From the NCBI GenBank assembly GCA_031546845.1, contig JAVBJT010000038.1:1-64000 (forward strand): 64,000 nt of DNA, read 5' to 3'. The notes below the pieces were generated by a model. That model was not told the origin of the DNA. It made no database searches and was given only the letters and a program-made list of their open reading frames with translations. This stretch comes from Azoarcus sp031546845. GTDB taxonomy: Bacteria > Pseudomonadota > Gammaproteobacteria > Burkholderiales > Rhodocyclaceae. Positions 27,017-35,658 of the stretch are shown here, piece by piece. Each line of letters starts with the position of its first letter. The stretch's first letter is position 1. Position numbers and translations under genes: made by a program.

Positions 27017-28339
27017 ATGGAAACCCTGTTTCTTGTCGCCCTCGTCTTGCTGAACGGGGTGTTCGCAATGTCGGAAATCGCCCTCGTCACCGCCCGCCGC
27101 GCCCGTCTTGCCAAACTCGCCGAGGGAGGCGACAACGGCGCGGTCGTGGCGATGAAGCTGGGAGAGGATCCAACCCGCTTTCTATCGACGATCCAGATCG
27201 GCATCACCTCGATCGGCATCCTCAACGGCATCGTCGGCGAAGCCGCGCTGGCCGCGCCGTTGGCGCAGTGGCTGTCCGAATTTGGCCTGCCCCTGCGCGC
27301 GTGCCACATCGGGGCGACAGCGCTCGTCGTCATCGTCATCACTTACATCTCCATCGTCATCGGCGAACTGGTGCCCAAGCGGATCGGCCAGATCAACCCC
27401 GAAGGCATCGCCCGGCTGGTGGCAAAACCGATGAACGCGCTCGCCATCGCCTCCCGCCCGTTCGTCGTCCTGTTGACGTTATCGACCAATACCCTGCTGC
27501 GCCTACTCGGCAAGCGCGACACCGGCGCCCCGAGCGTGACCGAGGAAGAAATCCACGCCATGCTCGAAGAAGGCTCGGAAGCCGGAGTCATCGAAAAGCA
27601 TGAACACGAAATGGTGCGCAACGTGTTCCGGCTAGACGACCGCCAGATCGGCTCGTTGATGGTGCCGCGCGCCGACATCCTGTGGATCGATCTCAACCAA
27701 CCGCAGGAAACAAACCTGATGCGGCTGGCCGACTCCGAACACTCCCGCTTTCCCGTATGCCGGGGCGGCCTCGACGATATCGTCGGCGTGATCGCCGCCA
27801 AACAACTGCTCAACCAATCGCTGCGCGGCAACGAATTCGACCTCACCGCCCAGCTACAGCCCGCGATCTACGTACCGGAATCGCTCACCGGCATGGAACT
27901 GCTCGATCAGTTCCGCACCACCGGCACGCACATGATGTTCGTCATCGACGAATACGGCGAAGTGCTCGGCATCGTAACGATGCAAGACGTTCTCGAAGCC
28001 GTCACCGGCGAATTCCTGCCACACGACCTCGCCGACTCCTGGGCCATTCAACGCGAAGACGGCTCGTGGCTACTCGACGGCCTGATCCCCTTGCTCGAGC
28101 TGAAAGACCGGCTCGAACTGAAAACAGTCCCGGAAGAAGAAAAAGGCCGTTACCACACCCTGTCCGGCATGGTTCTCTGGCTACTCGGGCGCCTGCCCTG
28201 CACGGGCGACATCATCACATGGGAACAATGGCGCCTGGAGGTGATCGACATGGACGGCAAACGTATCGACAAAATCCTCGCCACCCATCTGCCCAACGGC
28301 GACGAAACCACCGCCGCCACCGACAGCCCGCCGGACTGA
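27017..28339 (+). CDS. HlyC/CorC (CNNM) family transporter, DUF21-CBS-CBS-CorC_HlyC
   Basis: 440 residues. An N-terminal DUF21/CNNM membrane domain (about 1-185, beginning METLFLVALVLLNGVFAMSE, with IGITSIGILNGIVGE) is followed by two CBS motifs (about 205-330, LMVPRADILWIDL and FVIDEYGEVLGIVTMQDVLE) and a CorC_HlyC C-terminal domain (SWLLDGLIPLLELKDRL). Such proteins are linked to magnesium/cobalt efflux or resistance. It is a single gene, well separated from accA. Confidence 0.93.
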   Translation: METLFLVALVLLNGVFAMSEIALVTARRARLAKLAEGGDNGAVVAMKLGEDPTRFLSTIQIGITSIGILNGIVGEAALAAPLAQWLSEFGLPLRACHIGATALVVIVITYISIVIGELVPKRIGQINPEGIARLVAKPMNALAIASRPFVVLLTLSTNTLLRLLGKRDTGAPSVTEEEIHAMLEEGSEAGVIEKHEHEMVRNVFRLDDRQIGSLMVPRADILWIDLNQPQETNLMRLADSEHSRFPVCRGGLDDIVGVIAAKQLLNQSLRGNEFDLTAQLQPAIYVPESLTGMELLDQFRTTGTHMMFVIDEYGEVLGIVTMQDVLEAVTGEFLPHDLADSWAIQREDGSWLLDGLIPLLELKDRLELKTVPEEEKGRYHTLSGMVLWLLGRLPCTGDIITWEQWRLEVIDMDGKRIDKILATHLPNGDETTAATDSPPD

Positions 28340-28413
28340 ACCGCTACAGAAAGCATCGGCTCGCAATCTGTTAGACTGAATTTCGTAAACCTAAACCACG
28401 GAGACAAGCATCC

Positions 28414-29085
28414 ATGGAAAATCGCATCACAACCCCCTCCGCTGCCAACAATGCCACCGCCGTCATCTCGACGAACAAGGTCATCCGCAACACCTACATG
28501 CTGCTGTCGATGACGTTGGCGTTCTCGGCGCTGGTCGCCGGCACGGCAATGGCGCTCCAGCTGCCCCACCCCGGCCTGATTCTCACGATGGTCGGCTATT
28601 TCGGGCTACTCTTCCTCACCACCAAATTCCGCAACAGCAGTTTTGGCATCGTCTGCGTCTTCGCGCTCACCGGCTTCCTCGGCTACACGCTGGGGCCGAT
28701 TATTTCCTACTACCTCTCGCTCTCCAACGGCAGCCACATCGTCATGCAGGCGCTAGGCGGCACGGCGGTGATTTTCCTTGGGCTGTCGGGATACGCGCTG
28801 ACCACGCGCAAGGACTTCTCCTTCATGGGCGGCTTCCTTTGCGTCGGCATCCTGGTGGCCTTCCTCGCCGGTATCGGCGCGATTGTCTTCAGCATGCCGG
28901 CCCTGTCGCTGGCGGTATCGGCCATGTTCATCCTGCTGATGTCGGGCCTGATCCTGTTTGAAACCAGCAACATCATCCACGGCGGCGAAACCAACTACAT
29001 CATGGCCACGGTCACGCTGTACGTGGCGATCTACAACATCTTCGTCAGCCTGCTGCAGTTGCTGGGCGTGTTCAACAACGACTGA
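28414..29085 (+). CDS. Bax inhibitor-1/YccA family membrane protein
   Basis: 223 residues with seven predicted membrane helices, starting at YMLLSMTLAFSALVAGTAMA. The family end pattern is present: FETSNIIHGGETNYIMATVTLYVAIYNIFVSLL by position 178-210, with conserved Asp/Glu residues of the TMBIM fold. Bacterial homologues include YccA, an inhibitor of FtsH, and calcium leak channels. A terminator follows the stop. Confidence 0.95.
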   Translation: MENRITTPSAANNATAVISTNKVIRNTYMLLSMTLAFSALVAGTAMALQLPHPGLILTMVGYFGLLFLTTKFRNSSFGIVCVFALTGFLGYTLGPIISYYLSLSNGSHIVMQALGGTAVIFLGLSGYALTTRKDFSFMGGFLCVGILVAFLAGIGAIVFSMPALSLAVSAMFILLMSGLILFETSNIIHGGETNYIMATVTLYVAIYNIFVSLLQLLGVFNND

Positions 29086-29107
29086 GCACGGCAACACGCG
29101 AAAACAC

Positions 29108-29138
29108 AAAGGCGGGGATGAAAATCCCCGCCTTTTTT
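29108..29138 (+). terminator. Rho-independent terminator after the BI-1 gene
   Basis: An 11-bp stem AAAGGCGGGGA / TCCCCGCCTTT with a short A-rich loop, ending in TTTTTT, 23 bases after the stop codon at 29085. Confidence 0.9.
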
Positions 29139-29276
29139 CATGCGCCCGCCCCCATAACCGCCAGCCAGCGTTTCAATCGAAAACGGGCGGATGAAACCGC
29201 GAAGCGTTACTCCAGGGATATGCGCAGCTTCCTTAAGTCTTGTACTTTCGCGCGGTATTACCCGGAAGGATTCCGA

Positions 29277-29774
29277 ATGAAGCACATGCTTGCGTTGCTG
29301 ATGTTGTCGGTCGCTATGGCTTCGCATGCTTCTCGCACGGCCGAAACCCAGGCTGCCAAGGCTGCGCCCTCTACACCGGTTGCGGCGGCGAAATGCGGCG
29401 ACTTTCTCTCCCGCATTTCGCGCAGGCCTGAACATCTGAAATTCATCGCATGCAAGGATGACGCCTCCGGACAGTTGCACGTTATGACTGCCGCCTACAA
29501 GGTCAATGGCAGGTTTGCTTCGCGGGTGGAGGATTTTTTCGTCCGGCAGGCCGGCATGCAGCCTTTGCGCTTCCTCTGCTGCGTGTGGGAAACGGCACCC
29601 TCAGGCGATGCGCGCTATGGGCATTTCGATAGCGGTTATGTCTTTCCTGGCAACAATCCCAGCCCCTACGTCGTAAGCATGGGGTCGGAAGAGACTGTGA
29701 CCTCGCAGCGGGCGAACTGGGGCGAAATAGAATGGTTCTACGTCGAGGTCACGTTGTATCTCGAAGAACCTTAG
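29277..29774 (+). CDS. Small exported protein, DUF4952-like
   Basis: 165 residues from MKHMLALLMLSVAMASHAS, a clear signal peptide, with GGAAGGA six bases before the ATG. The open frame begins 53 codons earlier, but that part overlaps the terminator and is not protein-like. The mature part has CGDFLSRISRRPEHLKFIAC and LRFLCCVWE. The paired Cys and the CC-x-WE pattern recall the DUF4952 family, which I name from memory only. Function is unknown. It is probably periplasmic with disulfides, and no operon partner is visible. Confidence 0.75.
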   Translation: MKHMLALLMLSVAMASHASRTAETQAAKAAPSTPVAAAKCGDFLSRISRRPEHLKFIACKDDASGQLHVMTAAYKVNGRFASRVEDFFVRQAGMQPLRFLCCVWETAPSGDARYGHFDSGYVFPGNNPSPYVVSMGSEETVTSQRANWGEIEWFYVEVTLYLEEP

Positions 29775-29789
29775 AGCGCTGCTAGAGTT

Positions 29790-29874
29790 TGGTGCCCGGA
29801 GCGGGAGTCGAACCCGCACGCCTTGCGGCTCCGGATTTTAAGTCCGGTATGTCTACCAGTTTCATCATCCGGGC
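29790..29874 (-). tRNA. tRNA-Leu (anticodon TAA)
   Basis: An 85-base gene. The acceptor stem GCCCGGA pairs with TCCGGGC, followed by A and an encoded CCA. The T-arm GGGTTCGACTCCC is intact, the anticodon loop CTTAAAA gives TAA, and a long variable arm is present, as expected for leucine. It lies between the exported protein gene and minE. Confidence 0.96.
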
Positions 29875-29947
29875 GTGGATGGCGCCGCCTCAGGGCGGCG
29901 CTTGATCGAAGTGTGCTTGCGCTACCAGACCGTGCAATGGGCACGGC

Positions 29948-30208
29948 TCAACGGTTTTGCTCCGGCAGCACGATATTGACTTCCAATACTTCGTAATTGT
30001 CCTGCTTTTCGAGTTGGACCTTGATGTCGTCCGGGTTGACCGCGACATACTTGGAAATGACGGCGATGAGGTCTTTCTGCAAGGCAGGCAGAAAGTCGGC
30101 CGCCCCGCCACCGCCACTGCGTTCGTGGGCGATCAGCAGGGACAGCCGGTTCTTGGCGATTTCAGCTGTGCGCTTCTTTTCGCCAAAAATACGGGCGAGC
30201 AGGGACAT
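29948..30208 (-). CDS. minE: Cell division topological specificity factor MinE
   Basis: 86 residues. The amphipathic N-terminus MSLLARIFGEKKRTAEIAKNR and the anti-MinCD region with RLSLLIAHER are typical. The C-terminal dimerisation domain contains LQKDLIAVISKYV. MinE stimulates MinD ATPase and drives the pole-to-pole oscillation that places the Z-ring at mid-cell. It starts two bases after the minD stop. Confidence 0.97.
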   Translation of the reverse strand: MSLLARIFGEKKRTAEIAKNRLSLLIAHERSGGGGAADFLPALQKDLIAVISKYVAVNPDDIKVQLEKQDNYEVLEVNIVLPEQNR

Positions 30209-30210
30209 GG

Positions 30211-31023
30211 CTATTTGCCTCCGAACAGGCGCTTGATAAGGCCCGGCTTTTCATAATTGACGAAGCGCAGCTCGCGTTCTTCGCCAAGGAAGCGGGCGAC
30301 GATGTCGCCGTAAGCTTCAGCAACGTCGCTGCCTTTGATGTGGATGGCCGGGGTGCCCTGGTTGGAGGCGTGGAGCACGGATTCGGATTCGGGAATGACG
30401 CCGATCAGCGGAACGCGCAGCAACTCTTGTACATCCTTGTACGAGAGCATTTCGCCTTCCTCGACCCGCTTGGCCGAGTAGCGGGTGATGAGCAGGTGCT
30501 CCTTGACCGGCTCACCACCTTCGCGCGCACGCTTGGATTTGGATTGGAGAATGCCGAGGATGCGGTCGGAGTCGCGTACCGAGGAGACTTCCGGGTTGGT
30601 GGCCACAATGGCTTCGTCGGCAAAGGTGAGCGCCATGACCGCGCCGCGCTCGATACCGGCGGGCGAGTCGCAGACGACGTAGTCGAAACCCATATGTTCG
30701 AGATCTTTCAGTACCTGCTCGACGCCTTCCTCGGTAAGCGCATCTTTGTCGCGTGTTTGCGAGGCGGGCAGCACGAAGAGGTTTTCGCAATGCCTGTCCT
30801 TGACCAGGGCCTGATTGAGCTTGGCTTCGCCGTTGATGACGTTGACAAGGTCGTACACCACGCGGCGTTCGCAGCCCATGATGAGATCGAGGTTGCGCAG
30901 GCCGACGTCGAAGTCGATGACGGCGGTTTTGAAGCCGCGCATCGCGAGTCCCGAGGAGAAAGCCGCGCTGGTGGTGGTTTTGCCCACTCCGCCTTTGCCC
31001 GATGTGACGACGATGACTCTCAC
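30211..31023 (-). CDS. minD: Septum site-determining ATPase MinD (GTG start)
   Basis: 270 residues starting with GTG at 31023; the longer open frame overlaps minC. The deviant Walker A KGGVGKTT is at about 10-17, with DFDVGLRNLDLIMGCERR and CDSPAGIERG further on. The C-terminal amphipathic membrane-targeting helix is PGLIKRLFGGK. MinD recruits MinC to the membrane and cycles with MinE. Confidence 0.98.
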   Translation of the reverse strand: MRVIVVTSGKGGVGKTTTSAAFSSGLAMRGFKTAVIDFDVGLRNLDLIMGCERRVVYDLVNVINGEAKLNQALVKDRHCENLFVLPASQTRDKDALTEEGVEQVLKDLEHMGFDYVVCDSPAGIERGAVMALTFADEAIVATNPEVSSVRDSDRILGILQSKSKRAREGGEPVKEHLLITRYSAKRVEEGEMLSYKDVQELLRVPLIGVIPESESVLHASNQGTPAIHIKGSDVAEAYGDIVARFLGEERELRFVNYEKPGLIKRLFGGK

Positions 31024-31054
31024 GCTGTCCCCTTGTTGAATGATTGGCGCCGCA

Positions 31055-31819
31055 TCAGTCGAGCTGCAGCGGTTCGATGTTGAGTGTCTGGTTTTCGGCG
31101 GTAATGGAAAGTTTCGCTTGCACAAGACGCGCGGCGAGCTTTTCCGGGATGCCGGCTTCAAAGGTGCGATAGACGCCAGCGATGGAGACCAGTTCCGGGC
31201 CGAAATGGGTGGTGATGATACGCGCTGCGGTATCGCCCTGCGCACCGGCAAGCGCGCGGCCGCGCAGCGGGCCGAAGCAGTGGATGCTGCCGTCGGCGAT
31301 GACTTCGGCGCCATTACTCATGCCCGCGAGCAGAACAAGGTCGCCGCCGCGCGCGTAAATCTGTTGCCCTGACCGCAACGGCCGGTCGATGAACAGCGTG
31401 CCGGCCTGGATTACGGCAGGCGCTGGCGTTTGAGCAGGCGCGGGTGCTGGTGCGGGCGTTTGGGCCGGCATCACCGGGCGTGACGCATCGGCGCGTATTT
31501 CTGCGGTGTCGAGTATCGCCAGGCCAGCTTGCCGTGCCGTTTGGGCCAGTGCTGGCGCCAAATTACGCACGCCGATGGGTTGCAACTGGTAGCGGCGCAG
31601 GAGCGACAGCATGCCGGCCCAGTCGATGCGTTCGGGTACCTGCTTCACCGCGGCAAAATCCAGCACGGTTGCTTCGCCGCTGAAAAAATCGGGCATGCCG
31701 CCGAGCATTTTGTGCATGTCGTCGGCCAGCCGCGCGGGCTCGATTTCATGCAGCACGGCAAGGGTCGCGCCAAGGGCCGTGTTGCGGAATTCAATCGAGC
31801 GGTGAGTGGGAGTCGACAT
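31055..31819 (-). CDS. minC: Septum site-determining protein MinC
   Basis: 254 residues from MSTPTHRSIEFRNTAL. It has an N-terminal FtsZ-inhibiting domain, an Ala/Pro-rich linker (several PAPAPAQ units at about 120-140), and a C-terminal beta-helix domain that binds MinD, with RSGQQIYARGGDLVLLAGMS by position 155-175 and a GRALAGAQGD turn. The gene order minC-minD-minE is standard. Confidence 0.96.
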   Translation of the reverse strand: MSTPTHRSIEFRNTALGATLAVLHEIEPARLADDMHKMLGGMPDFFSGEATVLDFAAVKQVPERIDWAGMLSLLRRYQLQPIGVRNLAPALAQTARQAGLAILDTAEIRADASRPVMPAQTPAPAPAPAQTPAPAVIQAGTLFIDRPLRSGQQIYARGGDLVLLAGMSNGAEVIADGSIHCFGPLRGRALAGAQGDTAARIITTHFGPELVSIAGVYRTFEAGIPEKLAARLVQAKLSITAENQTLNIEPLQLD

Positions 31820-31902
31820 TGGGCAGCGTGATTTCAAAACCTATGGAGTCTAATGACGGACAGGATTTCCGGCAAGGCCGGCGGTGGTGCGGCGTGCTCG
31901 TT

Positions 31903-32778
31903 TCAATGCAGTGTGGGTGGCTGGAACAGCGCGTTTACGTCGTCCAAGCCGAAACGATAAGTGTGGTTGGAAAGATCGTCGCGCACCACGATTTCGCCCT
32001 GTTCGGCCAATACCGAGCGCACTTGCTCTTCGCCCAAGGCGCGCAGCATCGCGGCAATTTTGGCGGGATCGGCCGGCCAGTGATGGGTAACGGGGCGCGG
32101 GGCATACAGGCGCACCTCTTCTTCGGCGAAGAGGCGCCCTAGCAAGGACTCGGGCGTGAGGCGGAGAAGCTCCTCGGCACGCACAGTGTGGGCAAGCTGA
32201 TGGATGCGCGACCAGCCATCGGCGTCGCGCTGATCGGCGCCGGGCAGCGCCTGCACGAACAAGGCCGCTGCCGTGTCGGTGTCGCTGGCAAGCCACAGGC
32301 CGGCGGGTTGTTGCTCGGATTGGGCGAGGTAGTGGCCGAAGGTGGCGGCGATGCTGTCGCCCGTGAGCGGCACCAAGCTCTGATAGGGCTGGTCGAGCCC
32401 TGGCACGTCGAGGCTGAGTTGCAGGCGTCCGTCGCCGACGAGTTCGGGCAGCGTGTGGCCGGCGATTTTGCCTTCGGCCTTGGCATAGCCGCGCAAATTG
32501 AGCTGCTCGGTGCAATCGACCACCAGCAAGCCGACCGGGCCGTGGCCCTGGACCTGAAAGGTAAGCCGGCCGGATTGCTTGAGGTTGCCGGCGATGATGG
32601 CGGAAACCGCGCTCATCTCACCAAGCAGGCGGGCAACCGGAGCGGCGTAATCGCGGCCGCGCTGCATGGTCTGCCACACGTCGGTCAGGCGCACCACGGC
32701 GCCGCGAATGTCCAATTGCTCGAACAGAAAACGCTGGACGTAACTGGATGGCAGGGTATGGGAAGGCGAAAGGGTCAT
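31903..32778 (-). CDS. hslO: Hsp33-family chaperone HslO lacking the zinc cysteines
   Basis: 291 residues from MTLSPSHTLPSSYVQRF; the frame upstream lies in the next gene. The Hsp33 core is clear (FLFEQLDIRGAVVRL, LMGEMSAVSAIIAGNLKQSG-like segments, ELLRLTPESLLGRLFAEEEVRL). Canonical Hsp33 carries CxC and CxxC that bind zinc and act as a redox switch. Here the aligned positions read VTHHWPADPAK and VVRDDLSNHTY, so all four cysteines are absent; the only Cys in the protein is in VVDCTEQLN. It overlaps the yffB-like stop by four bases. Confidence 0.9.
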   Translation of the reverse strand: MTLSPSHTLPSSYVQRFLFEQLDIRGAVVRLTDVWQTMQRGRDYAAPVARLLGEMSAVSAIIAGNLKQSGRLTFQVQGHGPVGLLVVDCTEQLNLRGYAKAEGKIAGHTLPELVGDGRLQLSLDVPGLDQPYQSLVPLTGDSIAATFGHYLAQSEQQPAGLWLASDTDTAAALFVQALPGADQRDADGWSRIHQLAHTVRAEELLRLTPESLLGRLFAEEEVRLYAPRPVTHHWPADPAKIAAMLRALGEEQVRSVLAEQGEIVVRDDLSNHTYRFGLDDVNALFQPPTLH

Positions 32779-33176
32779 GCGTGCGCTCCAGTTGCAGGCA
32801 GGGCGCGGGCCCAGGTTTCGGCGTCGAAGCCGAGCAGGATAGCGCCATCCGGCAGCGCCAACACGGGCCGGCGAATGATGCTGGGGTGGGCGAGCATCAA
32901 CGCGATGGCGGCTTGCTCGGTATCCACCGCTTGCTGCGCGGGGTCGAGTTTGCGCCAGGTCGTGCCGCGCGTATTGAGCAGTGCGCGCCAGCCCAGCTTG
33001 GCGCACCAGGCGGCGAGCATGTCGGCGTCGAGACCGTCACGGCGATAATCGTGGAAGCGATAGGCAACACCCCGCCCGGCGAGCCAGGCGAAGGCTTTTT
33101 TCATCGTGTCGCAATTTTTGATGCCGTGGATCACGACTTCATCGCTTGCCGGCTTCACGGGGGTTTTTTCGGTCAT
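32775..33176 (-). CDS. ArsC/Spx-family (YffB-like) thioredoxin-fold reductase
   Basis: 133 residues. The N-terminal GIKNCDTMKKAFAWL with a single active Cys is typical of YffB, a glutathione-dependent ArsC relative, rather than of true arsenate reductase. The RRDGLDADML and LNTRGTTWRKL segments, and RRPVLALPDG with the anion-binding Arg, also match. It is encoded between tex (four-base overlap) and hslO (four-base overlap), so the three genes form one operon. Confidence 0.92.
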   Translation of the reverse strand: MTEKTPVKPASDEVVIHGIKNCDTMKKAFAWLAGRGVAYRFHDYRRDGLDADMLAAWCAKLGWRALLNTRGTTWRKLDPAQQAVDTEQAAIALMLAHPSIIRRPVLALPDGAILLGFDAETWARALPATGAHA

Positions 33177-35488
33177 TGGCGGCGGGCGCGGGCGAAGGCG
33201 GCGGCAAGCGCGTTGCCAGCGGGGGGCTCGTCCCGTTTCGATTGCGGTGCATGACCACCGCGCCGTGGCGCTGGGTCGCGTTTATCGCCGGCATGCGCGC
33301 CGCGCGGCGCGACTTCGTCGCTCAAGCGCATGGTAAGCGCGATGCGGTTGCGCGGCAGGTCCACCTCCAGCACCTTGACCTTGACCACATCGCCGGCCTT
33401 GACGACGGAGTGGGGATCTTTGACGAAACGGTCGGCCAGCGCCGAGATATGTACCAAACCGTCCTGATGCACGCCCACATCGACGAAGGCGCCGAAGTTG
33501 GTGACGTTGGTGACGACGCCTTCGAGCAGCATGCCCGGCGCCAGATCCTTCAAGGTTTCGACACCGTCGCGGAAGGCGGCGGTGCGGAATTCCGGGCGCG
33601 GATCGCGGCCGGGCTTTTCCAGTTCGGAAAGGATGTCGCGCACGGTCGGCAGGCCGAAGCGTTCGTCGGTAAAGGCTTCCGGTTGGAGCGATTTGAGCAG
33701 GCTGGCATTACCCATCAGCTCACGCACGTTCTTTCGCGTGTGGGCGAGCAGCCGTTCGACCACGGGGTAGGTTTCCGGGTGCACCGCCGAGGCGTCGAGC
33801 GGGTTGTCGCCAGCGGGAATGCGCAGAAAGCCAGCCGCCTGCTCGAAGGTTTTCGGCCCAAGCCGGGATACATCGCGCAAGGCTTCGCGGCTGCGGAAAG
33901 GGCCGTTGGCATCGCGATGACCGACAATGCCGGCAGCGAGCGCGGTGTTGAGGCCGGAAATGCGCGCGAGCAACGGGGCGGAGGCGGTATTCACATCGAC
34001 GCCGACGGCGTTCACGCAGTCTTCCACCACCGCATCCAGGCTCTTCGCCAGCCAGCCTTGGTTGACGTCGTGCTGATACTGGCCGACGCCGATGGATTTG
34101 GGGTCGATCTTGACCAATTCGGCGAGCGGATCTTGCAAACGGCGAGCGATGGAGACGGCGCCGCGCAGGGAAACATCCACGTTGGGGAATTCACGCGCGG
34201 CAAGTTCGGAAGCGGAGTAGATCGAGGCGCCCGCCTCGGAAACAACGGCTTTGGTCAGTTGCAGTTCGGGGCGCGCCTTCATCAAGTCGGCGGCAAGCTT
34301 GTCGGTTTCGCGCGACGCGGTACCGTTGCCGATGGCAACCAGTTCGACACTGTGACGCGCGGCCAGCACCGCCAGCGTGGCGAGCGCGCCATCATAATCA
34401 CGGCGCGGCTCGAAGGGGTAAACGGTGGCGGTATCGACGAGCTTGCCGGTGCCGTCGACAACGGCCACTTTGACGCCGGTACGAATACCGGGGTCGAGCC
34501 CCATCGTGGCCCGTGTTCCGGCTGGCGCGGCAAGCAGTAGATCCTTGATGTTGCGGGCGAAGACGCGGATGGCCTCGATTTCCGCCCGTTCGCGCAACTG
34601 CCCGATCAGTTCGAGTTCGAGATGCAGCGAAATTTTGACCTTCCACGCCCAACGCGCGGTATCGGCCAACCAGCGGTCGGCGGGCCGACCCTGATCGCGG
34701 ATACCGAAACGGCCGGCGATGCGGCTTTCACACGGGTGCGGGGCGTTGGGCTGCGCCGGGTCGGTATCCACATCCAGCGCCAGACGCAGTACGCCTTCGT
34801 TACGGCCGCGCAGCAGGGCGAGCGCGCGGTGCGAGGGCATGGCGGCAACCGGTTCGCTGAAATCGAACCAGTCGCGGAATTTGGCGCCTTCGTTTTCCTT
34901 GCCTTCCACCACGCTGGAGCGCAGCTTGCCGTTCTCTTCCAGATAAGCGCGCAACTGGCCGAGTAGCGTGGCGTCCTCGGCGAATTGTTCGACCAGGATT
35001 TGCCGCGCGCCATCGAGCACGCTTTTGACATCGGCAAAACCGGCATCGGCGTTGAAGTACTTTTCCGCCTCGGCCTCGGGTGTCAGCATCGGGTCGGCTA
35101 GCAAACCCTCCGCCAGCGGCGCGAGGCCGGCTTCGCGCGCGATCTGCGCCTTGGTGCGGCGTTTCTGCTTGTACGGCAGGTAAAGGTCTTCAAGACGCTG
35201 CTTGGTTTCGGCGCCGTCGAGGTCGGCACGCAATTCGGCGGTCATCTTGCCTTGCTCTTCGATCGAAGCGATGACGCTGGCGCGGCGCTCTTCCAGTTCG
35301 CGCAGGTAGCCCAGGCGTTCTTCCAGGGTGCGCAACTGCGTGTCGTCGAGGCCGCCGGTGGCTTCCTTGCGGTAGCGGGCGACAAAGGGAACAGTGGCTC
35401 CGCCATCGAGCAATTCCACGGCGGCGACAACCTGGCGGGGCGGAACGCCGATTTCGGCGGCAATACGGTGTTCGATCGAGGGAAGCAT
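33173..35488 (-). CDS. tex: Tex family RNA-binding transcription accessory protein
   Basis: 771 residues from MLPSIEHRIAAEIGVPPRQV. Domains: an N-terminal helical Tex region (about 1-190), a YqgF/RNase-H-like domain near 329 (GLDPGIRTGVKVAVVDG), helix-hairpin-helix units (about 490-570), and a C-terminal S1 domain near 650-715 (GVVTNVTNFGAFVDVGVHQDG), then a basic tail. The protein resembles eukaryotic Spt6 and binds RNA non-specifically. It is first in the operon with yffB-like and hslO. Confidence 0.96.
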   Translation of the reverse strand: MLPSIEHRIAAEIGVPPRQVVAAVELLDGGATVPFVARYRKEATGGLDDTQLRTLEERLGYLRELEERRASVIASIEEQGKMTAELRADLDGAETKQRLEDLYLPYKQKRRTKAQIAREAGLAPLAEGLLADPMLTPEAEAEKYFNADAGFADVKSVLDGARQILVEQFAEDATLLGQLRAYLEENGKLRSSVVEGKENEGAKFRDWFDFSEPVAAMPSHRALALLRGRNEGVLRLALDVDTDPAQPNAPHPCESRIAGRFGIRDQGRPADRWLADTARWAWKVKISLHLELELIGQLRERAEIEAIRVFARNIKDLLLAAPAGTRATMGLDPGIRTGVKVAVVDGTGKLVDTATVYPFEPRRDYDGALATLAVLAARHSVELVAIGNGTASRETDKLAADLMKARPELQLTKAVVSEAGASIYSASELAAREFPNVDVSLRGAVSIARRLQDPLAELVKIDPKSIGVGQYQHDVNQGWLAKSLDAVVEDCVNAVGVDVNTASAPLLARISGLNTALAAGIVGHRDANGPFRSREALRDVSRLGPKTFEQAAGFLRIPAGDNPLDASAVHPETYPVVERLLAHTRKNVRELMGNASLLKSLQPEAFTDERFGLPTVRDILSELEKPGRDPRPEFRTAAFRDGVETLKDLAPGMLLEGVVTNVTNFGAFVDVGVHQDGLVHISALADRFVKDPHSVVKAGDVVKVKVLEVDLPRNRIALTMRLSDEVAPRGAHAGDKRDPAPRRGGHAPQSKRDEPPAGNALAAAFARARRQ

Positions 35489-35600
35489 GCGGATGGTTCG
35501 CGCTGGTGCGCGGAAATCGGACAAAACAGGAAGGGCGCGATGGTGCAGCAATCGCGCGGCTCGGGCAAGTTGGTGGCAGGCGAATAAACGCGGGCGGGCA

Positions 35601-35638
35601 AAAATAAAAACCCGCCTTCCACTTCACGGAAGGCGGGC
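35601..35638 (-). terminator. Terminator after the acyl-CoA synthetase/GNAT gene
   Basis: On the minus strand: CCCGCCTTCC, a 7-base loop, GGAAGGCGGG, then TTTTTATTTTT. It is a perfect 10-bp stem about 20 bases after the stop at 35659. Confidence 0.9.
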
Positions 35639-35658
35639 GAGATGCGCGTCGGCGCGAA

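Noticed and set aside
33146..34540. 464-codon open frame opposite tex
   Set aside because: Shadow of tex. Composition is low-complexity Gly/Arg/Ala/Val and there is no family match.
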